A DNA stretch of 64,000 nt from Hysterangium stoloniferum (GCA_015178975.1 WHVD01000001.1:4278001-4342000); one strand, 5' to 3'; shown: positions 10,952 through 23,586, numbered from the stretch's first letter. Notes: generated by a model not told the origin, from the sequence alone. A program made the numbers and translations.

Positions 10952-13900
10952 CTATTCATTTGCAGAATGAAAGCCTGAATATGCTCAGAAGAAATATCCC
11001 CCATGAAATGTGTTATGAAGGATAAAATATGAGCAACTTCAAGAATGGTATGACTTGCACAAGCTACCATGATTAGCATTCATGACAACTAGAGGATACA
11101 AACACTTACTAGATTTCAAGAGAATTTCAATTAGGGTACAACTCTGTTGCAAAGGTGGTGTGGGTAAATATAAATGGCACAATGCAGACAGGACTATCCG
11201 CAGCTTAATGTTGGAAAGATAACCTGCAAGACCGTGAAAGGAGACAATGATGCAAAGAATTAAAGTTTACCATATTGAGCAAAAGCCACAAACAGTTTTC
11301 CACCAGCTGAAATGACTTTGTCATTGTCGGCATCAACAAGGGATATACAGTGATGTTGTAAGTTGCAGCCAATAACAGCTTCACGAAAGCAGTCTTTAAA
11401 AACATGGGTGAGGGGAAGGTGTGGACTTCGTGTCAAGGGCACACACCATGAACTGCTAGCTGAACGAGCAAGTCAACGACTTGTATTTGAGTTTGTAAAT
11501 ATATGTCTTCCAACAGTGCAACAATGTCGGGAATGACAGCCGCAATGTCGGCTCGAAATTCGGCTGTGGTGAAATGTCAGCTGGATTCCCATCCCATTGT
11601 CATACCGCACCTTTCTGTGAAACCTTCCCCAGGACCGATACTGCGCCTGATAGAACGCCAGAGTCAGAGTGCTTCAACAATGCAACAATGTCGGGAATGA
11701 CACCCGCAATGGCGGCTCGAAATTCGGCTGTGATCAAATGTCATTTGGATTCCCAACCCATTGTCATACACGGTACCTTGTTCTGAAACTTTCCCCAGGG
11801 CCGATACTGCGCTTGATCGAACATGAGAGTCAGAGTCCTTCAACAGTGGAACAATGTCGGGAATGACACCCGCAATGGCGGTTCGAAATTCAGCTGTGGT
11901 CAAATGTCAGCTGAATTCCCATCGCATTGTCACACCACACCTTTCTCTGAAACCCTCTCCAGGGCCGATACTACGCTTGATCGAACGTCAGAGTCAGAGT
12001 CCTTCAACAGTGGAACAATGTGGGGAATGACACCCGCAATGGCGGCTCGAAATTCGGCTGTGATCAAATGTCAGCTGGATTCCCATCCCATTGTAACTTA
12101 CCGCACCTTGCTCTGAAATCTTCCCCAGGGCCGATACTGCGCTTGATCGAACGTCAGAGTCAGAGTCATTCAACAGTGCAACGATGTGGGGAATGACACC
12201 CGCAATGGCGGCTCGAAAATCGGCTGTGATCAAATGTCAGCTAGATTCCAATCCCATTGTCACACGCACCTTGCTCTGAAACCTTTCCCAGGGCTGATAC
12301 TGCGCTTGATCGAACGCCAGAGTCAGAGTCGCTCAACAGTGCACGAATGTCGGGAATGACACCCGCAGTGACGACTCGAAGTTTGGCTGTGGTCAAATGT
12401 CAGCTGGATTCCCATCCCATTGTAACACATAGCACCTTCTTCTGAAACATTCCCCAGGACCGATACTGCGCTTGATCTAACGCGCCAGTCAAAGTCCTTC
12501 AACAGTGCAACAATGTCGGGAATGACACCCGCAATGGCCGCTCGAAATTGTGCTGTGGTCAGATGTCAGGTGGATTCCTATCCCATTGTCACACATCGCA
12601 CCTTGCTCTGAAACCTTCCCCAGGACCGATACTGCGCTTAATCGAACGTCAGAGTCAGAGTCCTTGAACAATGCAACAATGTCGGGAATGACACCCGCCA
12701 TGGCGGCTCGAAATTCGGCTGTGTTCAAATGTCAGATGGATTCCCATCCCATTGTCACACCGCACCTTGTTCTGAAACCTTCCCCAGGGTCGATACTGTG
12801 CTTGATCGAACGTCGGAGTCAGAGTCCCTCAACAATACAACCATGTCGGGAATGACACCCGCAATGGCCGCTCGAAATTCAGCTGCGGTCAAATGTCAGC
12901 AGGATTCCCATCCCATTGTGTCACACACCGCACCTTGTTCTGAAACATTCCCCAGGACCAAGACTGCGCTTGATCGAACGTGCCAGTCAGAGTGCTTCGA
13001 CAGTGCAAGAATGTCGGGAATGACACCCGCAATGGCCGCTCGAAATTCGGCTGTGGTCAAATGTCAGCTGGATTCCCATTCCATTGTCGCACATCGCACC
13101 CCGCTCTGAAACCTTCCCCAGGACCGATACTGCGCTTGATCGAACGCGCCAGTCAAAGTCCTTCAATAGTGCAACAATGTCGGGAATGATACACGCAATG
13201 GCCGCTCGAAATTCGGCTGGGGTCAAATGTCAGCTGGATTCCCATCCATTGTCACGCACCGCACCTTGTTCTGAAACCTTCCCCAGGGCTGAGACTGCGC
13301 TTGATCGAACGCGCCAGTCAGAGTGCTTCAGCAGTGCAACAAAGTCGGGAATGACACCCGCAATGGCCGCTCGAAATTCAGCTGTGGTCAAATGTCAGCT
13401 GGATTCTCATCCCATTGTCACACACAGCACCTTGCTCTGAAACGTTCCCCAGGGCCGATACTGCACTTAATCGAACGTCAGAGTCAGAGTCCTTCAACAG
13501 TGCAACAATGTGGGGAATGACACCCGCAAAGGCAGCTCGAAATTCGGCTGTGGTCAAATGTCAGCTGTATTCCCATACCATTGTCACACCGCACCTTGCT
13601 CTGAAACATTCCCCAGGACCGATAGTGCGCTTGATCGAGCGTGCCAGTCAGAGTGCTTCAACAGCGCAACAATGTCGGGAATGACACCCACAATGGCCGC
13701 TCGAAATTCGGCTGCGGTCAAATGTCAGCTGGATTCCCATCACATTGTCACACAACCCACCTTGCTCCGAAACATTCCCGAGGACCGATACTGCGCTTGA
13801 TCGAACCCGCCAGTCAAAGTCCTTCAACAGTGCAACAATGTCGGGAATGACACGCGCAGTGGCGGCTCGAAATTCAGCTGTGATCAAATGTCAGCTAGAT

Positions 13901-16900
13901 TCCCATCCCATTGTCATACACCGCACCTTGCACTGAAACCTTCTTCAGGACCGATACTGCACTTGATCGAACGTCAGAGTCAGAGTCCTTCATCAGTGCA
14001 ACAACGTCGGGAATGGCGGCGGTAATGGCGGTTCCAAATGCGTCTGCAAGCCCATGAATTATGGCAATTTACGAAGAATTGGTGCACGGACCAAATACAT
14101 GCAGAGCAGTGACCACCATTAACAGAGCCAACTTTCCTTTTCGCGCACTGAGGTCGAATCTGGATAAGGGAAGGTAAAAATTCTGCGCTTTAAAGTGGGA
14201 TGGAAATTAGCGAATGAATAATATGTGACCTGTCTTCACATACCTGTCCTTGTTACACATTGAATGATCTTGATGTCTTCATGACGCGAAATGCTATCAG
14301 TACTATGCAAGAGATTTACAGTTGACGACAGAGGATGGATCGATAATCCGGAGAGGTCTCGCATATCGGGCACTCTTGCTAGATTCCCGCAATATTGATC
14401 AGGATGAGAAGGGAAAAAAAGAGGGAATGGGAATACTTTGAAGTGGGATTGGTAGTGACTCACGCAGCGTTGATTGTCTTGTCTCCGACAATCCGACAAT
14501 CGCACGTATTTCAGCCCTGACGAGAGGGAGAAACTCTCCTGTGGAGACGTAAGACAGATCTTTCGACAAGATTTATCGGATCACCTTGTTCTGAAAATTT
14601 CGCCAGGGCTGATGCTGCACTGGATCGAACGTCAGAGTGAGAGTGCTTCAACAGTGCAACAATGTCGGGAATGACACCCGCAATGGCGGCTTGAAATTCG
14701 GCTGTGGTCAAATGTCAGCTGGATTCCCATCCCATTGTCACACACCACACCTTGCTCTGAAACCTTCCCCAGGGCCGAGACTGCGCTTGATCGAACATCA
14801 GAGTCTGAGTCCTTCAACAGTGCAAGAATATCGGGAATGACCCCCGCAATAGCTGCTCGACATTCGGCTGCGTTCAAATGTCAGCTGGACCCCCATCTGA
14901 TTGTCACACATCGCACCTTGCTCTGAAACCTTCCCCAGGCTCGATACCGCGCTTGATCGAACGTCAGAGTCAGAGTCCTTCAACAGTGCAACAATGTGGG
15001 GAATGACACCCGCAATGGCGGCTCGAAATTCGACTGGTCAAATGTCAGCTGGATTCCAATCCCATTCTCACACACCGCACCTTGCTCTGAAACTTTCCCC
15101 AGGGCCGATACCCCGCTTAAACGAACGCGCCATTCAGAGTCCTTCAACAGTGCTACAATGTCGGGAATAACATCCACAATGGCGGCTCGAAATTCGGCTG
15201 TGGTCAAATGTCAGCTGGATTCCATCCCATTGTCACACACCGCACCTTGCTCTGAAACCTTCCCCAGGGCTGAAGCTGCGCTTGATCGAACGCGCCAGTA
15301 AGAGTCTTTCAACAGTGCAACAATGTCGGGAATGACACCCGCAGTGGCGGCTTGAAATTCGACTGTGCTCAAATGTTAGCTGGATTCCCATCCCATTGTC
15401 ACACACCGCACCCTGCTCTGAAACCCTCCCCAGGGCCGATACTGCGCTTGATCGAACGTCAGAGCCAGAGTCATTCAACAGTGCAACAATGTCGGGGATG
15501 ACACCCGCAATCGCTGCTCGAAATTCGGCTGTGGTCAAATGTCAGCTGGATTCCTATCTTATTGTCACACACCGCACCTTGCTCTGAAACCTTCCCCAGG
15601 GCCGATACTGCGCTTAATCGAACGTCAGAGTCAGCGTCCTTCAACAGTACAACAATGTGGGGAATGACACCCGCAATGGCCGCTCGAAATTCAGCTGTGG
15701 TCAAATGTCAGCTGGATTCCATCCCATTTTCACATACCGCACCTTCCTCTGAAACATTCCCCAGGGCCGATACTGCGCTTGATTGAACGTCAGAGTGAGC
15801 ATCCTTCAACAATGCAACATTGTCGGGAATGACACCCGCAATGGCCGCTCGGAATTCGACTGCGGTCAAACGTCAGCTGGATTCCCATCCTATTGTCATT
15901 CACCGCACCTTGCTCCGAAACATTCCCAAGGACCGATACTGCGCTTGATCGAACGCGCGAGTCAAAGTCCTTCAACAGTGCAACAATGTCGGGAATGACA
16001 CCTGCCATGGCGGCTCGAAATTCGACTGTGGTCAAATGTCAGCTGGATCCCCATCCCATTGTCACACCGCACCTTGCTCTGAAACCTTCCCCAGGACTGA
16101 TACTGCCCTTGATCGAACGCGCCAGTCAGAATGCTTCAACAGTGCAAGAATGTCGGGAATGACACCCGCAATGCAGGCTCGAAATTCGGCTGTGGTCAAA
16201 TGTCAGCTGGATTCCCATCCATTGCCGCACACCGCACCTTGCTCTGAAACCTTCCCCAGGGCTGATACTGCGCTTGATCGAACATCAGAGTCAGAGTGCT
16301 TCAACAATGCAACAATGTCGGGAATGACACCCGCAATGGCGACTCGAAATTCGGCTGTGGTCAAATGTCAGCTGGATTCCCATCCCATTGTAACACATCG
16401 CACCTTGCTCTGAAACCTTCCCCAGGACCGATACTGCCCTTGATCGAACGCGCCAATCAGAGTCCTTCAACAGTGCAAGAATGTCGGGAATGACACCCGC
16501 GATGGCCACTCGAAATTCGGCTGCGGTCAAATGTCAGCTGGATTCCCATCCCTTTGTCACACACCGCACCTTGCCCTAAAACATTCCCGAGGACTGATAC
16601 TGCGCTTGATCGAATGCGCCAGTCAAAGTCCTTCAATAGTGCAACAATGTCGGGAATGACACCCGCAATGGCCGCTCGAAATTCGGCTGTGGTCAAATGT
16701 CAGCTGGATTCCCATCCCATTGTCGCGCCGCACCTTGCTCTGAAACCTTCCCAAGGACCGATACTGCCCTTGATCGAACGCGCCAGTCAGATTCCTTCAA
16801 CAGTGCAAGAATGTCGGGAATGACACCCGCAATGGCCGCTCGAAATTCGGCTGCGGTCAAATGTCAGCTGGATTCCCATCCCATTGTCACACACCGCACC

Positions 16901-19113
16901 TTGCTCTGAAACATTCCCGAGGACCGATACTGCGCTTGATCGAATGCGCCAGTCAAAGTCCTTCAACAGTGCAACAATATCGGGAATGACACCCGCAATC
17001 GCTGCTCGAAATTCGGCTGTGGTCAAATGTCAGCTGGATTCCTATCCCATTGTCACACACCGCACCTTGCTCTGAAACCTTCCCCAGGGCCGATACTGCT
17101 CTTGATCGAACGTGCCAGTCAGAGTCCTTCAACAGTGCAACAATGCCGGGAATGGCACCGACCATACCAGTTGGGAACCTAGCTGAACACCGATGCATAT
17201 TGTATCGTACTCCTCCTGCACTTAACATTTTCTTACCACATTCCACTAGTAATCGTTCCACAGGACCATCTGCTTTTTCAACCCTTTTCTTCATCCACCC
17301 TCCCCCTTTGCCTGTTGTGATATCAATTAGGTACGTGTGTTTTGACTTATGGTATACACAATTTACCCGGTATTAAACCCTTTTTTTCCAACATTTTCCG
17401 GCAATCCGCTGCCCATCAATCAGTTTCCTTGCCGGTACCATGGAAAAAATCCCTACTAAGATGCCAATATGCTAATATTAACCGTTCGCAGGTTACATGT
17501 AAGCCCTCCTTTTCTGACAGTGCTCCATCAATAGCCGCCACCATTAACGTCCTTCGCTCATATGGTGCTGCACCCATAGTGGCCACCGTTTCAATGTGTG
17601 GCTCTGTCGGCACCTCTAGGTTACCGTAATCCATGTTTACCCAAATACCAATATAAACCGCCCACCCCAATGTCTTCACGCAAGGATCCAAATTGTCCAA
17701 CCGATGTAATGGTCTCCCAACATGTAGGAGTGTTTTGAAGGGCGTAAGGTACTCTTTGTTCATGAGTTTGTCTGTTGGCGGCGATAGGACTCTTGACATT
17801 GCAAGGAGAGAAACTTCTGCAAGTGCTGCATCGCGTATGGTGACGACCCCTGTGGTGAGGTGAAAGCAGCTCTCCAAAACCTTGCATAATTTCTCCGTGA
17901 CGGCTAATTGGCATAAGGAAATCCGCAACTGTTGACATTGTTTAGCACCTGCTACAACCCTAAGTGCCTCGTTAACTGCCTCCTCCGATGTGGAGTTTGC
18001 AATCACCCATGCCAGAACATCAGCTTCCAGTTCGGCCTGTGGAGGCTTACCGCGCAATTCGGCGAAGAACCGAGCCAGGGCATCTAGCCATTCAGAAAGT
18101 CTGAATGTATACGCCCTTGTCGTTGGCGAAGACTCACGGTAGTCTAATGTGGATGAGTCATACTTCCCACTTGCAGAGACGACTGGGAAAAATCGTGACG
18201 CTGTTGTCTGAAAGGGACAAGCGGGGGACAACAAGGGAAAAATGGTGCCGAGTATATATAGCATGATTGCCAGTATGGTCAAAAAAAGCATAAGAACGCC
18301 CAAAGCTACATTGTTATTCCAGGTGAATAAGACCAGACCTGCAGAGAAAAGGAAGAGAGCTAGTTGAATCAAAAGCGGGATTCCAGTAACAACTGACTCG
18401 AGGTGCCATTGCTGTGCTCTTTTAACACGAAGGAGACGTTGGCACGCATCACTCGAACGACTTCCGGGGGATATAGGAATATACTTCGCCAGCCATTCTC
18501 TTGCGAGTACAGCACAAAGAGCACTGAAGAGGGTCAGACCGAGACTAGTGAACCACAGATAGTTGACAATAAGGGATGATTTGGAGACTTGAAAAGGTTG
18601 AGAGGTAGGTACAGCGAAGTGACTTTGAAGTGCCCAAAGGATTTCCTGAACAGGATCTACCTGCAAATCCTTCCTGCTTTCGATCAGGAACGCGGTAAGA
18701 ATCGCTCCGAACAAACCCGCCTGAAAAACTGTGAATCGATTGAATATCTATGAAGGAAAACGTATTCAACATACAAATATGAGAAGCTCGTCGACACCAA
18801 CTTGCAATGAATTGGCAAGTTCTTTGTCATCTTTTTCCGTTTCCTTTAGATATAATGACCATATGGTTGAATCCGATTCAACGTGCTTGCTATAGGGGTT
18901 ATCGTCCTCGCTTTCCAAGCCATTATCGTTACTGGATGCCGCCTCGGTTTCGCTTGAGGGAACATTGGTAGACGAAGGTTCATGGTTGGTCGTTCCTTGT
19001 TCCTCTGCTTGCGTGCCTCAGTTTAGAATAAGTGTAAACTTTGGTTTAATACCTGAGACAAACGGTATCTGTGATTCGGCGCAGCTAAGGTCTTGTGCAT
19101 ACTGGGAGGACAT
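10952..19113 (-). CDS. DUF6535 membrane protein with ~32 HEAT repeats
   Basis: My model has 41 exons and about 2020 codons. Exon 1 (19053-19113) starts MSSQYAQDLSCAES; exon 2 (18775-19004) is acidic and ends at the DUF6535 start; exon 3 (17367-18720) holds four hydrophobic segments (for example AGLFGAILTAFLIES) and the rest of the DUF6535-type region. Exon 4 (17066-17311) carries the first HEAT repeat. Then come fifteen 117-bp exons to 14585; three other phase-1 exons (14464-14538, 14244-14378, 14099-14182); sixteen 117-bp exons (11447-14043); and exons 11271-11393, 11110-11223 and about 10952-10974. From exon 3 onward every intron is phase 1 and each exon length is a multiple of 3 apart from the ends, so the model stays in frame across 8 kb. 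HEAT units read AEFRAAIAGVIPDIVALLKD with SxVSALGKVSEQ. I infer a membrane-anchored protein-binding scaffold; the function is unknown. One in-frame TGA (17416-17418) interrupts exon 3. If it is real, the product is ~530 residues without HEAT repeats. The final exon is uncertain. Confidence 0.7.
11447..14043 (-). repeat. HEAT exon-intron array 2, 16 units
   Basis: Sixteen tandem units of about 166 bp, each a 117-bp exon plus a 46-50 bp intron. The intron consensus starts GTGCGGTGTGTGACAATGG and ends ATTTGACCACAG. Both exon and intron are conserved from unit to unit, so whole genomic units, not just exons, were duplicated. The leftmost unit (11447-11563) is the most diverged but is still exactly 117 bp. 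Confidence 0.93.
14585..17182 (-). repeat. HEAT exon-intron array 1, 16 units
   Basis: Sixteen tandem ~166-bp units with the same exon and intron as array 2. Exon left borders are at about 14585, 14751, 14913, 15079, 15247, 15413, 15577, 15741, 15909, 16073, 16239, 16403, 16569, 16735, 16900 and 17066. Variation concentrates in the turn between the helices (DSDSDV, DFDWRV, DSEWRV, DSDWHV) and in one unit AEFRAAIAGVIPD is AEFRAAIVDVIPD. Confidence 0.93.
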
Positions 19114-19688
19114 GTTGAGTCAGTTGGACTTCACGGCGGTCGATATAAATGTCCAGCTTCGTCTAATGCGGAATCTCTGTGTGAGGAGCTGTATGGTTGG
19201 GTAGAGGGAGAGTGTCAGCTCTCCGCGTATGCGTGGGAAGACTCGCCGCTCGGGAGGGTGGGTTTCCTTATGCATTTACAACTCTCACTTTGCTGTTCCG
19301 CTATTTTGGTGTCAACTCTAAGACTGATGACTGCTATATTACCACTGTCGTCAAGCTGAGGGCGAGGGTGGGTGGGTAAAATAATTAAATACGCTTAAAA
19401 GAATGATGAGATGTCGATGAGTGAAATTTTAAAGACTATGGAGCGACAGAGTAGTCGTAGAGAACGAAGGCGTGAGAGTTCTCCTTACGCTCGGCTGGAC
19501 ATTAAGTGCCGAACTACTCCCGGGAAGCTAGGGATCGTGCGGCACTTGCCATTATCAATAGGCGCCCGAAACCCAAGAACACACATTAGCTACTTAAAAT
19601 CACAAGTGGCGCGCGTTAACCAAAAGCTTATCTATATTCCTTTTCTATTTCTCCCGCTACCAACGCCCCTTGTGTTGAGAATATTTGC
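19114..19688. other. Upstream region of the HEAT gene; no second gene seen
   Basis: Contains the presumed promoter of the minus-strand gene starting at 19113. I find no convincing TATA box. Short plus-strand frames (19093-19379, 19411-19698) have no domain signature. Confidence 0.35.
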
Positions 19689-20100
19689 ACAGTTCTAAAT
19701 ACAACTCTCAGTGAGTGATAAACCTTCACTAGGTATATATAAGTATCTACCTAATAATAACTATAGGTAGAGTAAGTATCATGACTAGTGACTAATAGAA
19801 TAATCCTTTACACACCTCTTAGTGAGTGATAACTCCACTAAGAGGTTACGCGTTTGGAGGTATAACTATATATAGTATGCCTCACGTAGTGGGAACTATA
19901 CAGTTCCCCAATATGTACTATGTTCCAGCTTACCAAATATGGCTTACATAACACCGTTACTTCAACACCTTGCTGGTAACATTTTAGGCTGTACTTTTTG
20001 TAGAAGACTGTACATGATTCTGTAGATCGTTTTGTGGAAAACTTGACAGTTTTTGTAGAAGTCATTTAGTGTGGCAGCATCTCTATTCAGATTTTAGACC
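19689..20100. mobile_element. Copia LTR-like fragment with hairpins
   Basis: Two hairpins carry the sequence CAGTGAGTGATAA/TAGTGAGTGATAA. The second (19815-19844) has a 10-bp perfect stem CCTCTTAGTG/CACTAAGAGG. The same type of hairpin (CTCAGTGAGTGAATAAC...GTTATTCACTCACTGAG-like) lies in both LTRs of the copia element at 38411-44724. I therefore read this as a related LTR remnant; no ends or target duplication were found. Confidence 0.4.
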
Positions 20101-20491
20101 CATACCTCCAGGTTTATTCAAAGAAGGCGTGGGTATTAATAATGTATAGAGTTTTTTGTAACAAATCCAAATCAAACAACAGAGAGTTTAGGGTTTACTC
20201 AATTCTGTCCATAACGCACTTTACCTATTGACATGAGCATATACGGACTAGGAACAGCACCGCCAAGGATATGCGTGTGGCAAGAAGTGATCGTAAGAAT
20301 TATGAAACGGCCCGGGTGGCTTGTCACTTGCAGTCTCTCATCATGTTAAGGTGGTGACCAACTTACGTACATAAATGTTAAAGTCTGATTGGATAAAGTC
20401 GGAAGAAATCATTTGAAATTAAGGCACTGCCTAATTAGCATGGGCCGCCACTTGAAAATTGGAGACATACTCACCCTCTCGATCACGTCAT
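20101..20491. other. No gene recognised
   Basis: No coding pattern, LTR border or repeat is apparent. Confidence 0.35.
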
Positions 20492-21040
20492 CACACATCA
20501 GGAGTTACAACATTTAAGGCGGCACTAAAATATTATCTAAACCTGTTTACAAAACTTTAAGTCCTAAAATGGATATGAACTCAGTTATTACTTCAATTTT
20601 AGACATGATCTGAACTTGTTGTTTAGGACACACTTTTACCAGAGTTTTTATTCTAAGTCCAGACAAATGTTTACCCCTTTTAGAAACCTCAAGTTTGAAC
20701 ATAGGTTTAAAAATAAAATAAAACCCTAAGTTTTGTAATGACTTTAAACTAATTGCCCACTCATCACCCACCCATGCAGGCAATTAGTTTAAGGTCATTA
20801 CAAAACTTAGGGTTTTATTTTATTTTTAAACCTATGTTCAGACTTGAGGTTTTTATAAAGGTAAAGGCTTAGAATAAAAACTCTGGTAAAAGTGTGTCCT
20901 AAACAACAAGTTCAGATCACATCTAAAATTGAAGTAATAACTGAGTTCAAATCCATTTTAGGACTTAAAGTTTTGTAAACAGGTTTAGATAATATTTTAG
21001 TGCCGCCTTAAATGTTGTAACTCCTGATGTGTCAGGGACA
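20492..21040. repeat. Large palindrome, ~260-bp arms, 23-bp spacer
   Basis: The left arm (about 20492-20762) begins CACACATCAGGAGTTACAAC and ends AAACTAATTGC; the right arm (about 20786-21040) begins GCAATTAGTTTAAGGTCAT and ends TAACTCCTGATGTGTC. The spacer is CCACTCATCACCCACCCATGCAG. The arms differ by only a few substitutions and short indels (for example near 20670 against 20860). No protein is encoded. A transcript across it would fold into a long hairpin. It may be a foldback element or an inverted duplication; no target duplication is evident. Confidence 0.93.
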
Positions 21041-21251
21041 ATCTCTGGCGTGGTGACATTGCAACAAAAATTCAATTCTGATTCACATACGTTGGGCGCT
21101 CCGCGCTTTGGCAAAAAGCTTCTACTGAACATTGATCTATCTTGGATTGTCATTGCACGTGCAAGTTTGCATCATCATGACTGTTATCAATAGATCCCAG
21201 TCGCATTCTTTTTGATACTCTACATCAAGAGAGGACACCCAGGCGTCACTG
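21041..21251. other. No gene recognised
   Basis: Short spacer between the palindrome and the left end of the long-inverted-repeat unit. Confidence 0.35.
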
Positions 21252-22476
21252 CATAGCACAGCCTCATCGTAACAGTGGTATTGAACACCAGACTATCGAT
21301 GCCGAATGCAATGATTTGGGGTCACAGTGGTCACAGTGTTAAATTTGATGATGAAACACACCTTTTTATAGGGGGAGTCCACCAATTATTGCAACTTTTC
21401 ATATGAAGATGCTAATTGTGGACCATGCATTTGGAGGTTAATGTGTGTCAGAACCACTATACACCTCCCAGAGCACCAAACCTATATTGTCAGGAGGTGC
21501 TAATTGAGACACAAGTACTTTCATTACAAGCTTATTAAACCCTTGTAGATTGTGTATTGCAATAGAGTCAACTCATACTATTTTTAATACACAGGATGGT
21601 ACAGCCTCAGAGTGACAATGGCATTGAACAGCAAACTATTGATGCCGAGTGATGTTGAAATACACCAGACGGCAATGATTTCAACACCTATGTATCTAGA
21701 AATGCCGTAAAGTCATACATTGTTGCTTTCTTCTCGGGAATCTTCCACTGTATATTGAATTCTAGAACGCGTTGCTTAAGTTTTCCACCTGAATCTTAAA
21801 CGTGGACCAATGCGCTGATACTCTTGCGCTCATTAAATACAAAATCTACTACAGCTATTCATCCGGTAGAGTGACAGTGACCCATTGGAAACACTGAAAA
21901 AGTGTAAACAGCCAGTGAGAATGGATTTCAGAGTCCGTTCTGTTAAGCTATTGGACCAAGACGACGAAATCAAGCACATTACCCAGATGTCTGTCCATGA
22001 CGCAAATTGACAGATGCTTTATTACTGCTGTGCTACATAATGGCATATTTGGCAGGGACGTTGATGGATTATAGAAATGTCTGGTGATGGGCATGGTGTG
22101 AGCAGTACATGCTGTACGACAGTGTGACGAGCTAAAGTGATGATTGCAGGTTCACTACTGAAGATGGTGCTGAGAGCGCAGGATGATGATATGACGAGGG
22201 AAGAGTTGTTCGATAGTAAAATCCTATAGTCCGACGCTGAAATCGAAATGCTGTGCGACGCAATGCGGGGTATCAGCGATGCCTGGTCTGTCAGAGGAAA
22301 TGTACAGCAATGAGGCGTGGCGTTTCAGGGATGCCTCGAGTTATTTCTGACTCGCCTACTACCCTTTAGCGAAGTGTGCCCCAAGCTTAACAACCGACAT
22401 ATTAATTGCAATGCAATGCACGCATTGGTCTAATCCTTTATAATGGATTTCATTTCATGATACCCTGGAAGCACTT

Positions 22477-23167
22477 ATGGATACCGTTACTGCTACCCCG
22501 TCTAACATAATTCCAGTTGACGGCCTTGACAACTCATCCCCCTCGGTTTCGCCACCAGCCACAGTAATGAATGTTGAGGCTCAGAAAAACGATAAAACCA
22601 CCAAGACACTCAGGGCTTACAGACTCCTCCAAAATAAATGGAGTTGCGCAGAACCAGGCCATGATTTATGCCTACGGGGAACTGACTGTGATGGTCATAT
22701 ACAGCTGTCTGAAGATCAAGTATCCATTTGGGTCGATGAAATTGTGGGTCGCATATTCCTTGAAAATAATCATCGTCATTGAATCAATGGATCGCTGGTT
22801 TTCACAGTGCAGAAATCAGGCAACAGACCTCTACCCGCCCAAGACGCTCATTATCCCAGGACCCAATAGGGACCGAAACAATGATTGGGGAGTCAGCGAA
22901 ACAAGTTATGACCCACACGCTGAAGATGGTGTTGATGGACCAGGGTACCTTTGTGGTCTTGTCCAGGAGCGAGTCGGCAGGGCAACCCTTTATGTCGCAA
23001 AGGTTTTGACAGCGTTAGGGAAGATATCATTATACAAGTGGATCGTGGAAAAAAATTACGACAGACCCCTTAACCTCTTGTCCATGCGTTTCTTTGGAAC
23101 AATCGTGCAAGAGACTGCGGATCTAATGGGGTACGAGCAACCATCCATTCCACAAATTTACTGCTAA
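22477..23167 (+). CDS. Unknown protein, two overlapping frames
   Basis: The first frame (22477-22782, 101 codons) starts MDTVTATPSNIIPVDG and contains W-S-C-AEPGHDLCL...HIQL..DQVSIWVDEI, a Cys/His-spaced block followed by a Trp-containing helix; I do not recognise the family. A second frame, open 22571-23167, continues with DLYPPKTLIIPGPNRDRNN and a C-terminal helical part (YVAKVLTALGKISLYKW). The two frames differ, so either a short intron or a frameshift near 22740-22800 joins them. An AT-rich stretch with TTTATAATGG lies about 40 bp upstream of the first ATG. It lies between the inverted termini. Confidence 0.4.
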
Positions 23168-23295
23168 ACTTTTGAAATATTGAATATCTTCACAGGCCAT
23201 GGTACCCATGGTGTGTTCGAAGACGGGCATCTGATATTTTTACTCTTTCGTCAAATGTCGATGAATATTCATCGGCTGCTGATTACACCGGTTTT

Positions 23296-23586
23296 ATGTT
23301 ACAATGGTTAGGTTTTGCGTTTAGTTGGCGCTGGGACAACGATTCGCCTGAAATTATGTCAGCGCCGTATCGGAGTCTGACGTGTAGAAGACTTCTGCAT
23401 GTTCACTGGACCGAGGTCGCCTCCGAATTCATCATAATTCTCTTTCGAAATCTCTCTCGGCATAGGAATTACAACAATTACATCCTGCTAGATCATTTGG
23501 TATTCAATGTCTGCACATTAGGTCAGCTGTCACCCCAAGCATTAAATGTCATTCACGGTTACTTGCAATCCTCACTGCAAAGGTGA
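23296..23586 (+). CDS. Unknown helical protein segment, possible exon
   Basis: A 96-codon frame starting MLQWLGFAFSWRW, rich in Leu/Ile/His, consistent with helices. It ends at a good donor-like sequence (AAAG/GTGAGA at 23582-23589), and an acceptor-like GTAG at about 23653 precedes the next open frame (23675-24385). The phases do not join cleanly, so I list the two separately. Function unknown. Confidence 0.35.
   Translation: MLQWLGFAFSWRWDNDSPEIMSAPYRSLTCRRLLHVHWTEVASEFIIILFRNLSRHRNYNNYILLDHLVFNVCTLGQLSPQALNVIHGYLQSSLQR

Noticed and set aside
11503-17376. Many plus-strand frames of 60-126 codons across 11.5-17.4 kb with repeated SGMTPAMAARNSAVV-type sequence
   Set aside because: They are the complement of the HEAT exons and introns; the minus strand carries the domain signature and splice sites.
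19411-19698. 95-codon plus-strand frame upstream of the HEAT gene
   Set aside because: No splice sites or domain, and it overlaps the promoter region of the opposite gene.
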